From the NCBI GenBank assembly GCA_036365455.1, contig JAWQUS010000002.1:2666001-2730000 (forward strand): DNA of 64,000 nt, read 5' to 3'. The notes under the pieces were generated by a model. That model saw only the letters and a list, made by a program, of their open reading frames with translations. It did no database searches and had not been told where the DNA came from. This document shows positions 18,831 through 29,545 of this stretch, one piece after another. The position numbers and the translations under genes are program-made. Position 1 is the stretch's first letter. Each line of letters starts with the position of its first letter. Source of the DNA: Macrosoma leucophasiata. Its lineage: Eukaryota; Arthropoda; Insecta; Lepidoptera; Hedylidae.

Positions 18831-20640
18831 GACGTGACAATGTGTACATGTACGGTGTATCAATGTGCGTGACGGAGCGGCTAATAAACGCGCCCGCTCT
18901 CGCTTGCACACATCCACACAGATACATATTTAGTCATATGTTTACTACAAAACGTCCACCGTACTTATTTGTTGGCCATCTTCGTACATAAAAAAAGAAA
19001 AACAAACATGTAAACTTTTCACAGGCTAGACGTACAGAATGTAGTTCCTTCTTTGTCTTGCCAATGTCCCGAGAGTCCCGAGAGCTAAAATTACAACCAC
19101 AATAAATAAAGTGCATGAATGCTAATGCGGCGTTTTCACTAGGCTATTTCTGTGAATCAACTTATTGATTGAATAATAAATACTGAGGAACATAAATTCA
19201 CACTAGTACATAATAATATAATTGCATGAAACCCGATTTCCAAGATTTTCCAACAGTTATGTTCATAAGTTCCAAGTGGGAGTGGACCTTCAATGATGAA
19301 TTATGAAATTCGTAAATTGCGGGAAAGAACAAGAAAGGATTCAGAGGTTATTTATCGTAACAAAGAACTTGAACTTAATCGATTTTGTTTTGTTATTCTT
19401 TACCTACTACGTAAGGAAACAACATGAATTCGCAATTGAATAAAAATAGCATACCGCTGGTGCATTTCGGTGAGATTTCGGTCCAGTTATTCTGTGGTTC
19501 TCATCATCATTAGTAGACCTATGTCCATAACGAGCACAAAGTATAAAAATGTTATGGCCGACACAAGATAAGCCGGTGGGTCGGTTTAATTCACTCCTTC
19601 TACATACTATAAACATTTCTTAGACCTACTGGGGTGAGAGATTGAATAAAACACAACGCTACTGCGTTGAGTTCTGCCACATTACAGGCAGGAATATTAT
19701 CGGCAGGAAGGTAAGGAATTGCTGTATCTATGCTGGAGTCCGACAATGCGCTCCGTTTATTGTAAAATCGTTATTTCTTTAGTAAGACGGGATGTGAATA
19801 CTCACACCTACAGTCTCTTTTTAGTTTTGATGATTTGCGACAGTAACGCATCATGTAAATCGGTGTGAAGTTAAGTAAAACACAGACTCATCTCTTGTGA
19901 ACGCAGCATTAGTGGTACATTTCGACTATTATTACAATAATGACGTATGAAGCAAACTGTTTGGGTACGATATTTACGGAACAGTGGGAAGTGAAGATTA
20001 TGAGATGTTTTTCTTATTTACGTCTATTTGAACGCGTTATTCTTATAAAATACACATAAGATTTCATACGATTTTTTTTATAGTAATTTGTTTCGGCAAG
20101 ATAAGTAGCTTGTGATAGAAATATGTAACTTCTTCCGGTAATAAGGTGAGTAGTTTGCGATATAATAATGATAATTTATAATAATGATAATTAATAATCA
20201 TATAGATTCTCCATTTCTTATGAACCGGATATTATTTAGGTGTCCCAAGGTGAACATTCGCTCCAATGCGGTTTTTTCAGTTTTTTCAACTCCAAATTGT
20301 AGAACGAACTATGCTAAAAATAGATTTTTGGTCAGAGCTTGCAACATACATAATAAACGATATAATCACATTGACATGTTCAACTGCAAACTATGTAATT
20401 TTACTCTATCTGTGAAAAAAGTTAATACCTAACGTTTACTTTTTGTCAATTTCCTACAAATAACTTTTTCATGTATTGTATATACACGAAATAATTATTT
20501 GTATTAAAATTTTTTGAATGTACTTAAACTTATTCAAAATTCTGTAGTGTTCGCTATGTAATTTTTAGCATTGGAACTATTTTGGCTAATGAATTATTCA
20601 TGTCCTACCATAACCATATGTATTACAAAAAGCTGTAAGT
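18831..20640. other. Longest repeat-poor stretch, no gene recognised
   Basis: About 1.8 kb without a recognised repeat or domain. Short open frames (for example 20184-20432) lack motifs. It ends in an AAAT microsatellite (20647-20672) like a LINE tail. Confidence 0.45.
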
Positions 20641-20769
20641 TTCCTTAAATAAATAAATAAATAAATAATAAAATACAACAAATCTTCCGTACTCACTGAG
20701 TGACTGACGGCAACGACTGGTCGTACAGAGCTGAAACTTGGTATGTCCTTTGGAGTACTATATGGGAGC

Positions 20770-21038
20770 CATAGAGCAACACGGGCGATGGCCCGTGGGT
20801 ACCGTGGGTATAGCGTTTATTACCGATTGAAAACAGTTTTTCATTTTTTGCGGGGGGAAATGCGTGCGACACACATGCACACTACAAAAATCGACGATCG
20901 ATTGATTTTAACAAAATACAGCAACAATTTCACGCACACATTTAAACATCTAGGCGCCAGGTATAGCCTCATTTGGGCTTGAACTTTGACAGAGCGGTAA
21001 GCCTGCATATGGCTACTCCCCACTGGTGTTGCTCTATG
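20770..21038 (+). mobile_element. hAT-type MITE with 8-bp target duplication
   Basis: CATAGAGCAACACGGGCGATGG ... CACTGGTGTTGCTCTATG, flanked by ATGGGAGC on both sides (20762-20769 and 21039-21046). An 8-bp duplication is the hAT signature. The left inverted end is partly rearranged and the right end is the short form, yet it transposed. Confidence 0.93.
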
Positions 21039-21046
21039 ATGGGAGC

Positions 21047-21528
21047 ACAAAGAAAGGTATTTTAAACTCAAAATTTTCACGGGAACGGGATTGATGCGTG
21101 TACGTAACCATAGAGGGTTTTTCGATTGGGAATGTTGTGCGAAGCGATATTTAAAGAGATTAAAAAGAAAGGAAGACTATTTATTATTTACAAGAAAAAT
21201 AAAAAGCAAAAAAGAGGTCGATTTAGCTATGGTCGAGTTGCAGGTAATAACCTAAAGAAAAAGGAAAGATCAAGGGGTCATCGGACGCAAACTGATATTT
21301 ATAATTTTTTATTAAATTGTCGAGTCGATTTGGGAGAGGGGGTGATAGGGCACCACCTAGGACCACCATTGATTCAGATCTAATCTAAATAAAAATGTAT
21401 TGTTTTGCTTTTTATACAAATAATATTAGCTTCTAATTTGGAATGCAATTAAATGTGTCAACTACGTCGTGGACCTCGCTGGCACTACAAGCTGACAGAT
21501 AAAGAGAAGCTCTCTTTATAAGTAATAA
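21047..21528. other. No recognised gene
   Basis: An 85-codon, lysine-rich open frame (21126-21383) has no domain and the composition of AT-rich spacer. It is left uncalled. Confidence 0.4.
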
Positions 21529-21838
21529 TGGTAGCAAACAAGCATGCAGTTGAAATGGATGGTAAGTGAATACTGCAGCCTTATAGACATCAACAGAGAA
21601 ACCGGAGGTCATAATGCATGTGCATTTTGTCCTCCGGTTTTTGTGTTGTTGCCACCCCTGTGGCTTAAGTTGTTTTGCCACCGTGATAATCACTACAGAG
21701 CCGAACATGACAATCGAACTGAACATGACACGGCTGAAATATGCTGAACACTACTATCTGGTGACATATAGATCAGGTAATGCAGTGGTGTCTATGTCTA
21801 CGCCTCCAAGTTCCGACACTGGAACTCTACCACCAGAA
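21529..21838 (-). mobile_element. GGTGGTA SINE-like element, old, with internal inverted duplication
   Basis: Diverged minus-strand copy from AGCAAACAAGCATGCAG to CTCTACCACCAGAAAA. Near 21600-21645 the segment next to GGTCATAATGCA is followed by its own near-reverse complement (about 20-bp arms), absent from other copies. Confidence 0.8.
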
Positions 21839-22050
21839 AAAAGTTCATGGCAGCTTTTTTGGAGGTGTACGTCAAAGTTTTTTTGGATTGCCGAACGCGT
21901 ATACCCAATAGCAGACACTTACCTTGCGAAGTTCAAGTGAGTGGTGGCCAATATTTCTGGCAATGTCCTCCACAGCGTCTGGTGGAGCTCTCGCACTGGC
22001 GCACCCCACCAGCTCGACTGCCAATATCGCACCGTCGACGATACCTGGCA

Positions 22051-22400
22051 GTTTACACCTGGCAAAGGAATAATTATTGTTAATGTATGTATGTACGTAT
22101 CTTCACGCCAGGTCCCTAACGGGGTAGGCAGAGAGTGTAGAGCGCCAGATATCCCGGTTCTGACAAACCTCTCGTGCCTCGTCTACCTTCATCATTCTCT
22201 TCATACATGCACGCCGATTCCTAAGACTTTTGACCCCACAATCAGACAGAACTCGACCTATTTGGTCATGGTAGGTCAGTCTTGGTCTTCCTGGGCCTCT
22301 GCAACCATCCACATTCGCATTGTATATCTGTTTAGTCATTCGCTCATTCGACATTCTTTCTATATGCCCGAACCATCGGGTCTATCCTTTTTTCATTTTT
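22051..22400 (-). pseudogene. RTE-like LINE C-terminus and 3' end, copy 1
   Basis: The minus frame reads MSNERMTKQIYNANVDG, then GPGRPRLTYHDQIGRVL, then NRDIWRSTLSAYPVRDLA and a stop. The H/RM-N..R-GRPRxxYxDQI pattern and a W-R near the end belong to the region after the RT domain in RTE-type elements. The stop is followed by a 3' UTR with TACGTACATACATACATTAAC. It is truncated at the 5' end, with no RT core. The same sequence recurs at 22992-23262. Confidence 0.7.
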
Positions 22401-22574
22401 ACACCGATACTATCATTCACACAAAGTCTCTTTCTTACATCTTCATTACGAACGCGATCGGTGAGTGATACATTATTGTTAATGATGCGTATTTAAGCGC
22501 CTCACGTAGTGGGTGATGCAGGATTTGCTCCTGAGACGTACAGTAGGTACCCAACCCAGCAAGAAATTCATAAT

Positions 22575-22790
22575 CGATCGCACTCGAATTCCGACCTCTC
22601 ATCATCATCATCATCACTCCAGCTCCCCACAGCTGGACAAAGTCTTCCCCAAAGACGCTTACAACAGTGTTGTGCGTCATTACGGGAGAATATGTTATAA
22701 TCGCCAGCGGCGATTATGTCTTTGTTCAGCTGTGGGGGGCTGGAGTGATGATGATGATGATGATGAAAGGTCGGAATTCGAGTGCGATCG
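22575..22790. repeat. Large fold-back made of two RTE tails
   Basis: Arms 22575-22641 and 22720-22790 are near-perfect reverse complements of about 67-71 bp. Each contains CGATCGCACTCGAATTCC, an ATC/GAT microsatellite and CCAGCTCCCCACAGCTG. The 78-bp centre holds RTE-tail sequence (CAACAGTGTTGTGCGTCATTA). Confidence 0.85.
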
Positions 22791-22794
22791 ATCG

Positions 22795-22985
22795 TCACGC
22801 TTGTTCGGCGGAGTGGAGTTCGCAGTGGCGGTAGTTTTATCGTGGGACGCTGCTGCCCATCCCTCGTTGTTATCTTTATTACCTATTGGAATGGTGTGAT
22901 CGTCAATGTTCGGTTAACTGAGAAGAATTCTCCTCCACTAAATAGCGATGTGGTCGCCACGCCTCGAACTCTACCACCAAAAACT
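22795..22985 (+). repeat. Dispersed repeat with GAGAAGAATTCTCCTCCAC
   Basis: Shares GTGGCGGTAGTTTTATCGTG, GCTGCTGCCCATCCC and AAGAATTCTCCTCCAC with 8521, 13311 and 56160. Confidence 0.6.
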
Positions 22986-22991
22986 TGACAA

Positions 22992-23262
22992 GGCAGTTTA
23001 CACCTGGCAAAGGAATAATTATTGTTAATGTATGTATGTACGTATCTTCACGCCAGGTCCCTAACGGGGTAGGCGGAGAGTGTAGAGCCAGATATTCCGG
23101 TCCTGTCATACCTCTTGTGCCTCGTCTACCTTCATCATTCACTTCATACATGCGCGTCGATTCCTAAGACTTTTGGTCCTTTTGACCGCACCATCAGACA
23201 GAACTCGACCTATTTGGTCATGGTAGGTCAGTCTTGGGCCTCTGCAATCAACCAACTTGACA
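22992..23262 (-). pseudogene. RTE-like LINE C-terminus and 3' end, copy 2
   Basis: Near-identical to 22051-22300, including the non-coding CACCTGGCAAAGGAATAATT beyond the stop codon. It carries small indels (loss in TAGAGCGCCAG, gain of GGTCCTTTT) and a missing block in the GRPRL region, so the frame is broken. The duplicated 3' flank suggests local duplication rather than two insertions. Confidence 0.7.
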
Positions 23263-23319
23263 AGTTATCAAGTAAATACATTTTGGTTCCCATTAAATTG
23301 GATGTAACTCCCTATTAGT

Positions 23320-23575
23320 AGCAGGCCACAACTACTACGGACGTCCTCTGCTGAACATAGGCCTCCTCCAATGACCTCCATGCCGACCGATCACAAGCGA
23401 CGTGCATCCAGCGGGTACCTGCAGCCTTGACTAGGTCGTCGGTCCATCTTGCAGGTGAACGTTCCACGCTGCGCTTGCCGATATGTGGTCTCCACTCGAG
23501 AAACTTTCTGCCCTATCAGCGGCTATCGATTCTCCGAGCTATGTGCTCTGCCCATGCATGTATTTAAGTCTTCCT
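23320..23575 (-). pseudogene. RTE reverse transcriptase C-terminal remnant
   Basis: Decayed minus-strand match to the AWAEHIARR ... KMDRRPSQGCRYPLDA region, corresponding to WAGHIARR...RWTDDLVKVAGxRWMxxA in the better copy at 31.6 kb. Frameshifts and stops are present. It ends beside ACTACGGACGTCCTCTGC, the decayed GCAGTGGACGTC tail. Confidence 0.6.
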
Positions 23576-23954
23576 TCTTGGATTACAGGCGTGAAGTCAT
23601 GTTTTTTTTTTACGTTAAATTGGATGTTAGCATACATTCGCCGGATTATACACACTCTAGTCTCGTCTGCACCTTACGAAAACATAGAAGCGTGACGTTA
23701 TTCTGGTTTCAGTTTCTGAAGTGGTCGTGGGTAGATGTGACTTATGGGAGAAACAATGTCAAGTTCGCAGTAAAACAAAGAATATTACGTTACTTTGTGT
23801 CGAGTACTAAAGTACAATTTATAGTTTGTAAAGGTCACATAACAAAGGGACATCACATGTCACCTTTCTGAGACCTGTATTAAATTACAACTCAACGTAC
23901 AACTCTCGTATGTTAAAATTCTTTCACAGTTATAAAAAATGAGGGTTTTTTTTA

Positions 23955-24095
23955 ATGGACACATGTAGGCGGCACTTCTAGAGACGGCACTAGTCACTAT
24001 TTCAGCGGGCTATCGGCGAGCGCAGAGGGCGCTCACAGCCTAAATAAAGTTACCGCAACTGCCCAAGGGAGACCCCTGTGGGTCCGAAGATCGGC
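23955..24095 (-). mobile_element. Jockey-type LINE 3' end fragment
   Basis: GGCGGCACTTCTAGAGACGGC, GGCGAGCGCAGAGGGCGC, AGGGAGACCCCTGTGGGTCC: the same tail as 27019 and 62300-62459, non-coding, minus strand. Confidence 0.7.
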
Positions 24096-24143
24096 CACAC
24101 CGCGGACACTCGGCTAAAATTCCATACTTGAAACGCTTATACT

Positions 24144-24575
24144 GCTTTTTTATGTATTGGAACTGGCAAACAAGCATGCAGTTTACATTGATGTTAAGTG
24201 CTGATTGCAGCCTATAGACACCCACAAAAAGACCAAGGTCAAACGGGGCAATTATGGCATGTCCACACTGGTAGTAGAGCTCCAGTGACGGAGTTCGCGG
24301 GCATAGGCACCACCGCATTACCTAATATACTCGTACTTGCCGCTAAATGGTGTTGTAATGTAAAAGTGTTCAGTTCAGCAGTATCGTGTTCCGGTCAGGT
24401 GGTAATGTACGGCCTTGTAATTTCCGGCACAGAGGCATAATACCTTAGGCTCAGAAGCGGTAACGCATCTGCATTTTGACTACTGGTCTTTGTGTGGGTG
24501 TCTATAGGCTGTTATCACTTAACATCAATGTAAACTGCATGCTTGTTTGCCACTTTCATTACATAGAAAAAAAAT
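24144..24575. mobile_element. Two GGTGGTA elements tail-first to head-first
   Basis: 24144-24243 is a minus-strand 3' fragment. 24266-24575 is a nearly full plus-strand copy beginning CTGGTAGTAGAGC and ending ACATAGAAAAAAAA. The plus copy has two insertions, about 5 bp (ACTCGT) and about 12 bp (GTAATGTAAAAG). About 22 bp of unrelated sequence lie between the two. Confidence 0.85.
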
Positions 24576-24595
24576 TGTTCACCATATGGACCACA

Positions 24596-24645
24596 TGGGG
24601 GAGCTTTTGTCCAGCAGTGGACGTCTTTCAACGGCATTGATGAAG
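24596..24645 (+). mobile_element. RTE tail fragment
   Basis: GCTTTTGTCCAGCAGTGGACGTCTTTC is the conserved RTE 3' UTR block. Nothing else of the element is present. Confidence 0.6.
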
Positions 24646-25490
24646 CAATTTCGAATATCAGTCCTCAAACACAATCTCGTCAAGCAAAATTTATTGAAAC
24701 GCGATAACCTCAATTAGGTCTGTTTGATAACCGGCACGAGCCACCACGCTGATTACTTGGCTGTCCCCGACTATATTTAAAGTAGGTATAATGTCGTTAC
24801 AATTGCCCCAAATTCGATACCGGCACCGATTCATTTTTCCACACGCTTTTTAGGTCAATCTATAATTTTATACTATGTGTCGTTACAAGAAAACTATCAC
24901 TCTCTTGGTATGTTCTTAGGCTACACTCATTGAAACTAAACTAGTTTTATTTTTTCTCTTTTTTCTAAAAAGTGACAATATTTTGTTGCTTGTTTCTGCT
25001 ATTTTCCTTTTAACTTGACATGAATTTACGTAAAATCGTAACACTACACTCGGGTCGTTCTTTTTTCGATTCTTCAGTATGGCTGTCATGTAAAAAAGCA
25101 AGATTATACAAGGAAGTATCACGGCAAAGACAGTTTTGCGAATGTAATATCGGCTTACAGGAACCTTGTGATTCCATTTTCGTCTAAATCTAGACGTAGT
25201 ATTAACCTATTAGAATTATGTATGTAATCAAATAACAATAGACTGTCTTCACGTCATCATTCGCAAACATTGTGATCGATCACTGAGAGGAAGGCTTCTT
25301 GGATCGGTCCGACGATATAATAATATGTAGAAATACTGATTGCAAGGAATTTTGGGATTGAATTAGACCATATTACAACTAAACAACTTTATTTAAGGGA
25401 CATACCAATAAAATGTTTTACTTATGAAATTATAGTGGCAAACACGCTCAGTTTTGGAAAATTTGCAAAAATTTTTAAATTTGTTTCATG
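24646..25490. other. Spacer, nothing recognised
   Basis: No repeat family or coding domain was recognised. Confidence 0.45.
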
Positions 25491-25491
25491 G

Positions 25492-26205
25492 TGCCCGTCT
25501 GCTCTTACCCATCAAGTCGATAGGTATCTAGTTGGGTTGGCATTGTCTCCAATATAATGCCCGACAATCCGAGGAAAACGATAGCTTTAGAATATTGTAC
25601 TTCGTAAGGCCTACCAAGACTGCTTGACAGATGAAGCACGTACGCCCACAATGATCTCCAAGTTGCGATATTCTTGTGGTTCAAGGTGCCCATCTGCTCT
25701 CACTCGTCACGTTTGCATCACGTAAATCGTGATTCGCACTGTCTCCGATATAGGTAATTCGCGACAATACGAGGTAAATCAGATATCCTTAGAACATTGT
25801 ACGTCGTAAGGCATACGAGATTGGCTAAGGGATGTTTAACGCTAACTCTCAGGCCTTACGATGCACGATGTTCTTCAAATTGATAATATTCTCGCGGTTT
25901 TAGGTATGTCTGTTAAGGTGTGACAATCCGCAAAAATTCGACGTCGAACTCTTTAAAATATGTCTTTGTCTAAAAACCAGCTCGTTGAAGCAAGGAAGAT
26001 ATGCAAAAGAGATTTAGAAGAGATGGGTATCTTTGCGCGTCATCTCTCTGTCAATCATGTAAGTCGATGTTCTTCAAGTTGACAATATTCTCATGGTTCA
26101 AGGTGTCCGTCTGCTCTCACTCGTCACGTTCGCATCACGTGAGCTTGGATTGGCACTGTCTCCCCTGTAATTCGCGAGAATCCGCCATTAATGCCGCTTG
26201 CCAAG
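25492..26205 (+). repeat. Diverged tandem repeat, about 190-230-bp unit
   Basis: The block GGTGNCC[GA]TCTGCTCT...CACTGTCTCC recurs at 25492, 25685 and 26103. The block TTCTTCAAGTTGACAATATTCT..GGTTCAAGGTG recurs near 25650, 25870 and 26050. Units are well diverged, with no open frame across units. Confidence 0.65.
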
Positions 26206-27018
26206 AATGGCGTAATAGCCTTTATTTTTACGAGACCTTACATTGATACGAGGTTGATGTGCTAAATTGTTTAGTTCAGCCGACATTGTTTGCATTTCTG
26301 TAGCCCTAAAACGTATAACACAAAAAATTTAGTGATACAAAGCAGTTGTGTTTAAAATGAAACTCTAATGCATCTATTGTACCTAGTTATCTATGTTTAA
26401 ATAAATAATATATTTTTTTGTTAGATTTATTATTGTGTTTGAATGTGATTGATCAAAGGAATCCTATCGTTTGGGTTATCGTTGGATAGGTTTTCAAAAA
26501 TATTGCTATTATTGTATGGTTTAGAAGACCATTTTCCGCTTTGCAATCTACGAATTGAGATTTAAAGAGTAAAAGAGAAAAAGTGGTTGAAAGCCTATTG
26601 CACCTATACGTAGACAGACTCTGAATTACTTACCAATTCTGATTAATCTGCTTTAAATACCAATTAATTATACTTTTTCGTCGTTTATCAATGATTTGCT
26701 AACCATTTTTTTCCATAACGGTCACAATCCCAAAACGGTGTATTTACTTTTTTGCTATTACATTTTGAATACATTCAACTCAAAAAATATTCATGTAAAA
26801 ATCTATAATTAAACAAGTATACATATATATAGTGTAATAGGTACATTTGACTTGTTTACAGTTATCGCGCTCACGTTTATATTTGAGGTAAATATTAATA
26901 AGCCATAAATATCATTTATAGCCTAATCAATATTACATACTTACGTCATTTCAAATCTAGGAACGTAGACGCGACTCCTCTTTAGTTATTACGACTTTCA
27001 CGTTTGCATAATTTTCGT
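26206..27018. other. AT-rich spacer, nothing recognised
   Basis: A short stretch (TATCGTTGGATAGGTTTTCAAAAATATT near 26478) recurs diverged near 27265. No gene. Confidence 0.45.
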
Positions 27019-27165
27019 ATGGTTCGAAGTTCGGCCCCACAGGGGTCTCCCTTAGGCAGTTGCGCTAACTTTATTTAGTCTCAGCCTAAATAAAGCGCCC
27101 TCTGCGCTCGCCAATTGCCTGGTAAAATAGACTAGTGCCGTCTCGAGACGTGCCGATGATACCAT
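27019..27165 (+). mobile_element. Jockey-type LINE 3' end fragment
   Basis: CACAGGGGTCTCCCTTAGGCAG, AGCGCCCTCTGCGCTCGCC, TAGACTAGTGCCGTCTCGAGAC: matches the 3' end of the Jockey LINE at 62300-62459. No poly-A follows. Confidence 0.75.
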
Positions 27166-27450
27166 TAAAATTGAAAGAAGTAAAAGATATAGGTACTAGT
27201 GAAACTTAAGCTGAAAAACATTTACGCGCTCTTTCACTCGCTACTTATCGTATGGGCATCGTGGTATCGCTGGATAGAGTGGATAGGTCTTTAAAAATAT
27301 TCAAAGTTTGAGAAGATCAGTTCTGATTAAATGATACTTGAATGCCGAAGCCCGAGGTCCCGGGCTTCAGCAGCGCAACTGTGACCATTGGACCAAAGAG
27401 TCACCTCCTTTTATATCATCCACATCGTATTCGGCGACGGCAATTTGTTC

Positions 27451-27660
27451 CTAGAACGTTCGTATTTGATGGGCTTTGATGTGGCTTGAAAAACCGCACT
27501 TTGTTTTGAACACTAGATTGCAAAGCGCACAACTGGCCTGCAGGATTGTAGGTGTAGGTGGACTTCGATTTGGTTTTCAGTATTTGGCGTCGCTCCTCTA
27601 GATCTTCTAGTCGCCGTTCTTCAAACTTATCTACGCTGTCACGGACAATGCGACACCATA
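27451..27660 (-). pseudogene. LINE C-terminus with a C2H2 zinc finger (frameshifted)
   Basis: On the minus strand one frame reads VRDSVDKFEERRLEDLEERR, a charged helix. After a +1 shift another reads CALCNLVFKTKC-GFSSHIKAH and then a stop. The second is a textbook C-X2-C-X12-H-X3-H finger. A charged helix followed by a single finger at the very C-terminus is known from several non-LTR retrotransposon ORF2 proteins. I infer LINE origin from this layout; a host zinc-finger exon is the alternative. Confidence 0.5.
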
Positions 27661-28304
27661 ACAGGAGTCACCGCCAAAGGCATTGTCTTCTAGATAGGTA
27701 TAAAGTAATGGTTGTGAAAGTAAAAGTAGATTTGAAAGTGCATACTGGTAATACAAGATACTCGTTGACCTTGAACTTCAGGCGATGTTTAATTGACCAC
27801 CACGATCACTAAAGGCATGAGTAAGCAGTTAATAAAAGGATGACTGACATTTTTCTTGATAGTTGCGGTACTTGATAATTGATTGCTCTTTCAAATGCTT
27901 AGAAAGCTTGTTTTATGAATTAAATATTTTAAAAAATAGCAAATATTTAACTAAAACATTTGAGTTTCGAGTTCATTCAGTTAGGCGGTTTGGCTATTAT
28001 AGACGTTGTAGATTTTGCGAAGCGAATACCAATAACGTCCCAATTAGGTACTCACACCAATAACATGATGTTTACCTGAAAATCCCTGGATTGTTTTGTA
28101 ACAAACATAATATTTGTGTCCTAAGTAAATAACAACATTGTTTATTTGCACGGCTCAAGCCGATGCTTGTATGTTTAGGATCCCATCGATATAATTGGAA
28201 CACGAACCAACGCAGCACATTAGGAAATTTACTTAACTAGGGCTAGGTAGGGCAATCGAAAAGTTTGTTTGAGCCAGTACATCCAAATACAGTGCTCATC
28301 AAGA
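27661..28304. other. Spacer, nothing recognised
   Basis: No repeat family or domain was recognised. Confidence 0.4.
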
Positions 28305-28534
28305 AATATTGTACTTCGAACTTAGGGAGAGAGACGAATGAGACAATCGGCTAGTTTCGAGTTCGTAGAGCGTCATCTCTGCTACACACTGCGTACGCAC
28401 TAATAGTCCAGTATTGGTCAAAATCTGGTCAAAATGGTCGACAGACGTCAGAAAGGTTGTGTGCGATAGAGATTACACTCTACACAGCTGAAATTATCCG
28501 AAGTCTCTCTCTTAAGGTCGATATGCAATATATC
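28305..28534. mobile_element. Long-TIR MITE (copy 1)
   Basis: The left end (AATATTGTACTTCGAAC...GAGAGAGAC...TCGTAGAGCG) and right end are diverged inverted repeats of about 80 bp. The centre has TGGTCAAAATGGTCGACAG. The same family, better matched at the tips, lies at 55796. Confidence 0.6.
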
Positions 28535-28821
28535 TTGCTGCGTACTGTACCTAAGTAAGCCTGTGATGATATCGCCTAAACGCCTAAAGGCCTATTCAGA
28601 CTTGCGCATTATTCGCTATCTCTGTGGGATATACAGAGCGGGTTGCGCTCAGGGATTTTGTATGAAGTTCCGCAACTAGAGCGACACAGTTGGTACAGCG
28701 GTATTGTGCAGTTGAGCGGTATTGTTTCGCTTGTTCGGCGAAATATATTATGTTCCGCTAGACGACGCAACGTAACGTCGGGGATGAAATTTCTTTTCAT
28801 AACTGGCGAATCAATTAAGGC

Positions 28822-29145
28822 CATAGAGCAACACGGGCCACCGGCCGCGGCGGATCGGAGGGGAGTAGCCATATGCAGGCCGGCAGGCATTTTCTGTCTG
28901 TCAAAGTACAAGACCAAATGGTCCTATGCCTTTCGCCCAGATATTTAAATGTGTGCGTGAAATTGTTTATGTATTTTGTTAAAGTCAAGTTGTGAGTTTC
29001 GTAGTAATAGACGATTTTTGTAGTGTGAGTGTGTTTCACACGTATTTCCCCCCGCAAAAAATGACAGACTGTTTTACGTCGGTAATAAACGCTAATGGCT
29101 ACTCCCCTCCGGTCCGCCGCGACCGGTGGGCCGAGTTGCTCTATG
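28822..29145 (-). mobile_element. hAT-type MITE, most complete copy, 8-bp target duplication
   Basis: Both long inverted ends are present (CATAGAGCAACACGGGCCACC ... CCGGTGGGCCGAGTTGCTCTATG). ATTAAGGC flanks it on both sides (28814-28821 and 29146-29153). The interior is in the opposite orientation to the copies at 14.8-21 kb. It has no transposase ORF. Confidence 0.95.
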
Positions 29146-29153
29146 ATTAAGGC

Positions 29154-29420
29154 TCATAAAAGACACGCTTCCTCTTCGTCGCTATCCATAACTACAATTT
29201 CTGATCTTCACCACTCTGTTACAGCGCAACCGATGATACACGTCGGTTCACTGAAATAAATAACGAGATCTAGAAAGTTTCGCTACCCCTAGCGATAGCG
29301 AAACAGGAGTATTTCTACATAACCACGCGGTCTCCGCTACCGTATTCGGTAGCAAAACTTCAACTGGGCGGGAGTAAAGATAAAACCGTGGGGTAGGCAG
29401 TAGGGTCTAGCGATAAGACT
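29154..29420. other. Spacer, nothing recognised
   Basis: No supported feature. Confidence 0.4.
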
Positions 29421-29545
29421 ATCCGCCTGCCAAGCGCGGCGATTATGGCATATTCCCCCCTAATGACGCACAACACTGTTGTCAGCGTCTTTGGAGAAGG
29501 ATTTGTCGAGCAATGAACGTCTTGAGGCTGAAGTGATGATGATGA
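29421..29545 (+). mobile_element. RTE tail fragment
   Basis: GGCGATTATGGCATATTC, AATGACGCACAACACTGTTGTC, GCTGAAGTGATGATGATGA: a second RTE-tail subfamily, also seen inverted at 56045 and in the 22575 fold-back. Confidence 0.7.

Noticed and set aside
21126..21383. 85-codon lysine-rich open frame
   Set aside because: Low-complexity AT-rich sequence, no start context, no motif.
23449..23871. 140-codon open frame
   Set aside because: Antisense to an RTE remnant in its first part; composition of spacer after that.
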